In this document: positions 58,909 to 64,000 of the stretch, piece after piece | How positions within the stretch are numbered: the stretch's first letter is position 1 | Layout of the letters: each line of letters opens with the position of its first letter | Assembly (NCBI GenBank): GCA_021647405.1 | Contig: JAKIUU010000007.1 | Span: 19,447-83,446 of the forward strand | Length of the DNA stretch: 64,000 nucleotides | Origin: Flavobacteriaceae bacterium | Lineage (GTDB): Bacteria > Bacteroidota > Bacteroidia > Flavobacteriales > Flavobacteriaceae | Reading direction: 5' to 3' | The notes under the pieces: generated by a model | The model's input: only the letters and a program-made list of their open reading frames with translations | Databases searched by the model: none | What the model was told of the DNA's origin: nothing | Translations under genes and position numbers: made by a program

Positions 58909-61236
58909 GTGACTTCTTATTTAGATAATCTTAATAATGTACAAAAACAGGCTGTTTTGCAAAAAGAAGGCGCCATGATTATTATAGCTGGCGCAGGCTC
59001 TGGCAAGACACGTGTGCTTACTTATCGCATAGCACATTTAATGCATCAGGGTGTAGATCCATTTAATATTTTAGCACTTACTTTTACAAATAAAGCAGCG
59101 CGCGAAATGAAGAATCGCATTGCCAAAATTGTAGGAGAGAGTGAAGCCAAAAATTTGTGGATGGGTACTTTTCATTCGATTTTTGCACGTATTTTACGCT
59201 CTGAGGCTGATAAATTAGGATTTCCTACAAACTTTACCATTTACGACACCCAAGACTCCGCAAAACTACTGGGAAGCATTATCAAAGAAATGGAATTGGA
59301 TACAGATAGGTATAAGGCCAAACAAGTTTTAAATAGGATATCACAATTTAAAAACAGTCTGATAACAGTAAAAGCTTACCAAAATAATTCAGAACTACAA
59401 GAAGCCGACAGGCAAGCCAGCCGTCCAAAAATGGGTGAAATTTATAAAAACTATGTTGACCGTTGTTTTAAAGCAGGCTGTATGGATTTTGACGATTTAC
59501 TCTTGCGTACCAATCAGTTGTTATCACAGTTTCCTGAAGTGTTGAATAAATACCAAAATAAATTCAGGTATATTTTGGTAGATGAGTACCAAGATACCAA
59601 CCATTCACAATATTTAATTGTCAAAGCATTGTCAGATCGTTTTCAAAACATTTGTGTTGTGGGCGATGATTCGCAAAGTATCTATGCTTTTAGAGGCGCC
59701 AATATCAATAATATTCTGAATTTTCAACGTGATTTTGACGACGTGAAAATCTTTAAACTCGAGCAAAATTACCGTTCTACTAAAAATATAGTCCAAGCCT
59801 CAAACAGTGTTATTAAAAATAACAAATCTAAACTTGATAAAGATATTTGGACATCAAATACCGAAGGCGACAAGGTAAAGATAATGCACACTTCAACAGA
59901 TGGCGAAGAAGGCAGGTATGTAGCCAATACCATTTTTGATGTCATGATGCAAAAGCAAGCAAAAAATACTGATTTTGCCATATTGTATCGCACCAATGCC
60001 CAATCCAGATCTTTAGAAGATGCGCTGCGTAAAAAAGGAATTGACTACCGTATTTATGGTGGCCTTTCCTTTTACCAAAGAAAAGAGGTAAAAGATGTTT
60101 TATCTTATTTGCGCTTGTTGGCAAACCCCAAAGATGAGGAAGCTTTAAAACGTGTGATTAATTACCCAGCAAGGGGAATTGGGCAAACAACCATAGAAAA
60201 ATTAATTGTAGCGGCCAACAAATATAACCGCTCTATTTATACTATTCTCGAAAATATTGACAGAGTAGATATAGGTGTAAATATGGGCACGAAAACCAAG
60301 TTGCAGAATTTTATTACAATGATGCAGAGTTTTCAAATTTTTGCCCAAGACCACAATGCTTTCGATACAGCAGACCATATTGTTAAACAGGTTCATATAC
60401 TTAAAGATTTAGATAAAGACAGTACGCCAGAGGGTATCAGTCGCATTGAAAATATCCAAGAATTACTAAACGGCATTAAAGATTTTATAGACAAACAAAC
60501 CGAAGAAGATTTAGACATTTCGCTTGGCTCTTTTTTAGAAGATGTGGCTTTGGCAACCGATTTTGATAATGATAAAAAAGGAAATAAAGAAAGTATTTCT
60601 CTAATGACCATACACGCAGCTAAAGGGCTTGAATTCCCCTATGTTTTTATTGTAGGCTTAGAAGAAAATCTATTTCCATCGGCGATGAGTATGAATACCC
60701 GAGCCGAATTAGAAGAAGAGCGCCGTTTGTTTTATGTGGCCTTAACACGTGCCCAAAAGGCTGTTTATTTATCCTTAGCCCATACACGTTTTAGATGGGG
60801 TAAGCTGGTTGATGCCGAACCCAGTAGGTTTTTAGGAGAGTTGGATGAAAAATATACAGAAGTGTTGGCCAAACCCCGACAGAAAAATACAGGTAATTTA
60901 TTTGACGATTTTGATCAAACTAAAACCCACCATCAATGGCAAGCCCCTAAAAACACCATTCGTTTTAAAAAAGCTACAAATAAAACTACCCCCAAGCCAA
61001 AACCTTTGACTATCCCTAAAAATTTAAAGAAAATCACAGGCAATACAAACCATAAAACAAACCTGTTCGATACAAAACTAACAGTAGGAAATAGTGTTAA
61101 ACACGCGCGGTTTGGAATTGGTAAAGTGGTAAATTTAGAAGGTGTAGGTGCCAATATTAAGGCCGAAATAAACTTTAAAGACGAAGGGATTAAAAAATTA
61201 CTCTTAAAATTTGCCAAATTAAAAATAATAGGCTAA
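58909..61236 (+). CDS. UvrD/PcrA-like ATP-dependent DNA helicase
   Basis: About 776 residues from the chosen GTG (MTSYLDNLNNVQKQAVLQKE); the frame is open to 58879, but homologues begin at this point. It is a superfamily 1A helicase: Q motif, Walker A GAGSGKTRVL, LTFTNKAAREM, Walker B ILVDEYQDTN, VVGDDSQSIYAFRGA, EQNYRST, and motifs V-VI MTIHAAKGLEFPYVFIVGLE and ERRLFYVALTRAQ. The C-terminal region (about 660-776) ends with a Tudor-like segment VGNSVKHARFGIGKVVNLEG, as in PcrA. It unwinds DNA in repair and clears RNA polymerase or RecA. DUF4290 follows after 86 bp. Confidence 0.94.
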   Translation: MTSYLDNLNNVQKQAVLQKEGAMIIIAGAGSGKTRVLTYRIAHLMHQGVDPFNILALTFTNKAAREMKNRIAKIVGESEAKNLWMGTFHSIFARILRSEADKLGFPTNFTIYDTQDSAKLLGSIIKEMELDTDRYKAKQVLNRISQFKNSLITVKAYQNNSELQEADRQASRPKMGEIYKNYVDRCFKAGCMDFDDLLLRTNQLLSQFPEVLNKYQNKFRYILVDEYQDTNHSQYLIVKALSDRFQNICVVGDDSQSIYAFRGANINNILNFQRDFDDVKIFKLEQNYRSTKNIVQASNSVIKNNKSKLDKDIWTSNTEGDKVKIMHTSTDGEEGRYVANTIFDVMMQKQAKNTDFAILYRTNAQSRSLEDALRKKGIDYRIYGGLSFYQRKEVKDVLSYLRLLANPKDEEALKRVINYPARGIGQTTIEKLIVAANKYNRSIYTILENIDRVDIGVNMGTKTKLQNFITMMQSFQIFAQDHNAFDTADHIVKQVHILKDLDKDSTPEGISRIENIQELLNGIKDFIDKQTEEDLDISLGSFLEDVALATDFDNDKKGNKESISLMTIHAAKGLEFPYVFIVGLEENLFPSAMSMNTRAELEEERRLFYVALTRAQKAVYLSLAHTRFRWGKLVDAEPSRFLGELDEKYTEVLAKPRQKNTGNLFDDFDQTKTHHQWQAPKNTIRFKKATNKTTPKPKPLTIPKNLKKITGNTNHKTNLFDTKLTVGNSVKHARFGIGKVVNLEGVGANIKAEINFKDEGIKKLLLKFAKLKIIG

Positions 61237-61275
61237 TTCTTTCGTTGTAAAACATAAATAAAAACACTAATTTGC

Positions 61276-61296
61276 AAGCCTTTACAAACAAGGCTT
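61276..61296 (+). other. Hairpin between the helicase and DUF4290 genes
   Basis: AAGCCTT (61276-61282), 7-nt loop, AAGGCTT (61290-61296). No T-run follows, so a leader structure or a weak terminator are both possible. Confidence 0.35.
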
Positions 61297-61322
61297 ATCA
61301 TACAAAATAACAATCTCCTAAT

Positions 61323-61949
61323 ATGGAATTTGAACTAGAATACAATTCAGAAAGAACACACTTAATAATACCAGAATATGGGCGTCATATTCAAAAATTA
61401 ATTAACCACTGTATCTCTTTAGAAGATAGAGGCGAACGGAATAAAATGGCCAAAGCTATTATTGAGGTCATGGGGAATTTGCAACCGCATTTAAGAGATA
61501 TACCCGATTTTACACATAAGTTGTGGGATCAATTATTTATAATGTCCGACTTTAAATTAGATGTAGATTCGCCTTACCCACAACCTTCTAGAGAACATTT
61601 TGAAGAAAAACCAGACGCTTTGGCTTATCCAAAATCGGCTTCAAAGTACCGTTTTTATGGCAATAATATCCAAATAATGATAGACACCGTTCTAACTTGG
61701 GAAGAAGGTAATTTACGCGAAGCCTTGGTATACACAATTGCCAATCATATGAAAAAGTGTTACCTTAATTGGAATAAAGACACTGTTGATGATGCCGTAA
61801 TTTTTAAGCATTTAAAAGAGTTGTCTTCGGGTAAAATCGACCTTACTTCAAGCGATGAGGTTTTGTCTGACTCTTCAAAATTATATCGCAAAAGAGTAAT
61901 AACCAAACAAAACAATAAAAATAAAAACCAACGTTATAAAAAACGATAG
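61323..61949 (+). CDS. DUF4290 family protein
   Basis: A 208-residue protein of a Bacteroidota-specific family of unknown function. Conserved-looking parts are LIIPEYGRHIQKLINHCI near residue 14, RNKMAKAIIEVMGNLQPHL near 38, LWDQLFIMSDFKLDVDSPYP near 66 and EGNLREALVYTIANHMKK near 127. The protein is helical, with a strongly basic, disordered tail (NKNKNQRYKKR) that suggests nucleic-acid contact. murA starts 8 bp after its stop; the pairing DUF4290-murA recurs in Flavobacteriaceae. Confidence 0.85.
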   Translation: MEFELEYNSERTHLIIPEYGRHIQKLINHCISLEDRGERNKMAKAIIEVMGNLQPHLRDIPDFTHKLWDQLFIMSDFKLDVDSPYPQPSREHFEEKPDALAYPKSASKYRFYGNNIQIMIDTVLTWEEGNLREALVYTIANHMKKCYLNWNKDTVDDAVIFKHLKELSSGKIDLTSSDEVLSDSSKLYRKRVITKQNNKNKNQRYKKR

Positions 61950-61957
61950 TAGGTAAA

Positions 61958-63265
61958 ATGGCTACATTTAAAATAGAAGGCGGGCATAAATTACAAGGCG
62001 AAATAACACCTCAAGGCGCAAAAAATGAAGCGTTGCAAATTCTTTGTGCTGTATTGCTAACTCCAGACGAAGTTACAATACATAACATTCCCAATATTAG
62101 AGATGTAAAAAAACTGATATTCATTCTTGAAAGATTGGGTGTTAAAATTAACAAACTGGCTACAAATAGCTACACTTTTAAAGCAGACGATTTGGATTTG
62201 GGTTATTTAGAATCTGATGCATTTAAAACCGAAGGCAGTGGTTTGCGTGGTTCAATTATGATAGTGGGCCCTTTATTGGCACGCTTTGGCAAGGGGTATA
62301 TTCCCACTCCTGGCGGCGATAAAATTGGACGTAGGCGTTTAGATACGCACTTTGAAGGCTTTATTAAACTAGGCGCTAAATTTAGATACAATGCTTCAGA
62401 GAGCTTTTACGGTGTAGAAGCCAAAGAACTTAAAGGCACTTATATGTTGCTTGATGAGGCTTCGGTTACCGGAACAGCAAACATTGCTATGGCCGCTGTG
62501 TTGGCCACAGGTGTTACTACAATTTACAATGCCGCTTGCGAACCTTACCTACAGCAATTGTGTAAAATGTTGGTAAGCATGGGGGCTAAAATTGAAGGTA
62601 TTGGTTCAAATAAATTATGCATTACAGGGGTTAACACTTTAGGTGGATGCACACACACAGTATTACCAGATATGGTTGAAATTGGCAGTTGGATAGGGAT
62701 GGCCGCCATGACAAAATCAGATTTGACAATAAAAAATGTAAGTTGGGAGAATCTGGGATTAATTCCTAAAGTTTTTCAGAAACTGGGTATTAAAATCGAG
62801 AAAATTAACGATGATATTCACATTCCGGCTCAAGATAGTTATACCATTCAAAATTATATAGACGGCTCTATTTTAACCATTTCTGATGCCCCTTGGCCAG
62901 GGTTTACACCCGATTTGCTGAGTGTTGTTTTGGTTGTAGCAACACAAGCCAATGGCAGTTTGCTTATTCATCAAAAAATGTTTGAAAGCCGCTTATTTTT
63001 TGTTGATAAATTGATTGATATGGGCGCCAAAGTTATTCTATGCGATCCGCACCGTGCTACTGTTATAGGCATGAATCATCAATCACAATTAAAAGCCACA
63101 ACAATGACATCGCCAGATATTAGGGCTGGGATTTCTCTTTTAATAGCCGCTTTATCTGCCGAGGGCACAAGTACCATTCACAACATTGAGCAAATTGACC
63201 GTGGTTATGAAGCTATTGACGAAAGATTACGTGCTATTGGTGCTAAAATAACCAGAATTGATTAA
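61958..63265 (+). CDS. murA: UDP-N-acetylglucosamine 1-carboxyvinyltransferase (Asp-type)
   Basis: A 435-residue enzyme for the first committed step of peptidoglycan synthesis (enolpyruvyl transfer to UDP-GlcNAc). Family marks are GGHKLQGEITPQGAKNEAL at the start, EGSGLRGSIMIVGPLLARFG near 92, and SPDIRAGISLLIAALSAEG near 387. The mobile-loop position that is Cys115 in Escherichia coli is Asp121 here (TPGGDKIGRRRLDTHF). MurA enzymes with Asp at this site are known to resist fosfomycin. It is 8 bp behind the DUF4290 gene. Confidence 0.95.
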   Translation: MATFKIEGGHKLQGEITPQGAKNEALQILCAVLLTPDEVTIHNIPNIRDVKKLIFILERLGVKINKLATNSYTFKADDLDLGYLESDAFKTEGSGLRGSIMIVGPLLARFGKGYIPTPGGDKIGRRRLDTHFEGFIKLGAKFRYNASESFYGVEAKELKGTYMLLDEASVTGTANIAMAAVLATGVTTIYNAACEPYLQQLCKMLVSMGAKIEGIGSNKLCITGVNTLGGCTHTVLPDMVEIGSWIGMAAMTKSDLTIKNVSWENLGLIPKVFQKLGIKIEKINDDIHIPAQDSYTIQNYIDGSILTISDAPWPGFTPDLLSVVLVVATQANGSLLIHQKMFESRLFFVDKLIDMGAKVILCDPHRATVIGMNHQSQLKATTMTSPDIRAGISLLIAALSAEGTSTIHNIEQIDRGYEAIDERLRAIGAKITRID

Positions 63266-63341
63266 GCCGCTTTTTTTGGTGAATTCCCCATTTCATTTTA
63301 AGCAATTTAAACAACTGTGACATTTTGACATTTATATATAA

Positions 63342-63911
63342 ATGGCAGAAAAATTGCTAGAGCATGTACAAGATTTAAGAATAAAAATTATGAGTAAAAA
63401 AGATAAAGACCAAAAAGAACAAGAGGTTAAACCTAAAAAAGCGGCGAAACCTTCTAAAAAGGATATTGAAAAAGCACTTAAAGAAGAAGTTAAGCAAGAA
63501 AAAGATAAATTTTTACGCCTTTTTGCTGAGTTCGAAAACTATAAAAAACGCACAACCAAAGAGCGTATTGAATTATACAGTACTGCCAATCAAGAATTGA
63601 TGACAGCTTTATTGCCTGTTTTAGACGATTTTGACAGGGGTTTGGTTGAACTTGAAAAAACGGCTGAAAAAAGTGTTTTAGAAGGTATAAAACTCATCCA
63701 TAACAAATACAAAAGTACGCTTGAACAAAAAGGTTTAAAACCTATGAACATAAAACAAGGCGATGATTTTGATGTAGATTTTCAAGAAGCGATAACCCAA
63801 GTTCCAGCACCTTCTAAAAAGCTGAAAGGTAAAGTGATAGATGTTGTAGAACGGGGCTATAAATTAAACGATAAAGTGATACGATACGCTAAAGTAGTTA
63901 TTGGTCAATAA
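63342..63911 (+). CDS. grpE: Nucleotide exchange factor GrpE
   Basis: A 189-residue (or 173) co-chaperone that releases ADP from DnaK. After a Lys/Glu-rich disordered and coiled-coil segment (about 20-65) it has the GrpE core FAEFENYKKRTTKERIELY, LLPVLDDFDRGL and a beta-wing ending YKLNDKVIRYAKVVIG. The start may be the ATG at 63342 or the internal ATG at 63390 (MSKKDKDQKE), which looks more like other GrpE N-termini. Upstream there is a direct repeat TGACATTTTGACATTT. dnaJ follows after 33 bp: a chaperone operon. Confidence 0.93.
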   Translation: MAEKLLEHVQDLRIKIMSKKDKDQKEQEVKPKKAAKPSKKDIEKALKEEVKQEKDKFLRLFAEFENYKKRTTKERIELYSTANQELMTALLPVLDDFDRGLVELEKTAEKSVLEGIKLIHNKYKSTLEQKGLKPMNIKQGDDFDVDFQEAITQVPAPSKKLKGKVIDVVERGYKLNDKVIRYAKVVIGQ

Positions 63912-63944
63912 TCTAAAATTACTTTAAAAAACACCAACCATCCT

Positions 63945-64000
63945 ATGAAAAAAGATTATTATGAAGTTTTAGGCGTATCGCGTTCTGCAAGTGCCCAAGA
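63945..64000 (+). CDS. dnaJ: Chaperone DnaJ, first codons only
   Basis: The frame from ATG 63945 reads MKKDYYEVLGVSRSASAQ to the window end. This is the unmistakable J-domain start (YYEVLGV). Placed 33 bp after grpE, it is the usual grpE-dnaJ operon. Cut by the window edge. Confidence 0.9.
   Translation, partial: MKKDYYEVLGVSRSASAQ

Noticed and set aside
1..64000. tRNA, rRNA or known riboswitch
   Set aside because: No cloverleaf with conserved TTCGAATC-type arm or CCA-like end, no rRNA-like high-GC block and no recognisable riboswitch core was seen; a covariance-model scan was not possible here.

Overview
The window reads as chromosomal DNA of a gliding-type marine or freshwater member of the Flavobacteriaceae (Bacteroidota). 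The evidence is AT-rich composition, gldF-gldG next to dnaN, a giant secreted protein with a C-terminal type IX secretion (T9SS) sorting domain, several families largely confined to Bacteroidota (DUF4290, DUF3276, DUF6702, 2TM), and promoter motifs of the Bacteroidota type (-7 TAnnTTTG). There are 40 or so protein genes. I found no rRNA, tRNA, CRISPR array or prophage.

Layout. 1-6.2 kb: start of dnaN (partial), the gliding ABC-transporter genes gldG and gldF, a small monooxygenase-like gene and a SAM hydrolase, all leftward; then phoH and purC rightward. 6.2-8.2 kb: composite intergenic repeats followed by a complete IS3-family insertion sequence whose 24-bp inverted ends and CAA target duplication can be read directly. 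8.2-15.3 kb: a 1240-residue multi-PAS/GAF histidine kinase, then a PLP enzyme with a divergent Lrp/AsnC regulator. The PLP/Lrp pair is bracketed on both sides by the same mosaic of intergenic repeats. 15.3-20.2 kb: M1 metallopeptidase, DUF6702 protein, a BNR-repeat lipoprotein and peptidase E, closed by a strong bidirectional terminator.

20.2-37.1 kb is the outstanding object: one uninterrupted gene for a 5632-residue secreted protein. It has a signal peptide and a choice-of-anchor-L-like head. A rod of 22 long Asp-rich thrombospondin-type-3-like units follows, interrupted by a LamG-like domain and a GEVED region, then a second LamG/DUF8202-like domain and a T9SS type A tail. The units have a period near 507 bp, very regular (518-520 bp) in two stretches, and alternate between two subtypes, which points to expansion by two-unit duplication.

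37.5-64 kb is mostly housekeeping and signalling: mnmE; a MASE1/PAS histidine kinase whose ATP-binding boxes look degenerate; a cysteine desulfurase; an ABC exporter; a nusB-DUF1573-yajC-YbbR-coaE-sensor kinase-response regulator run; an esterase-like lipoprotein; a YciO/TsaC protein; an ECF sigma factor with a membrane partner; a DUF2141 protein; a LytS/2TM/2TM/LytTR signalling operon with an apparent kinase-2TM fusion; a PUR-alpha-like protein; yidC; a UvrD/PcrA helicase; DUF4290; murA (with Asp at the fosfomycin-target Cys position); grpE; and the first codons of dnaJ.

How the parts relate: GldF/G, the T9SS-tailed giant protein and YidC/YajC belong to envelope biogenesis, secretion and surface motility. 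The four histidine-kinase systems and the ECF sigma factor make the window rich in sensing. The repeats and the insertion sequence cluster in 6-15 kb, which is the plastic part. All domain and family names come from reading the sequence by eye; no database search was run.
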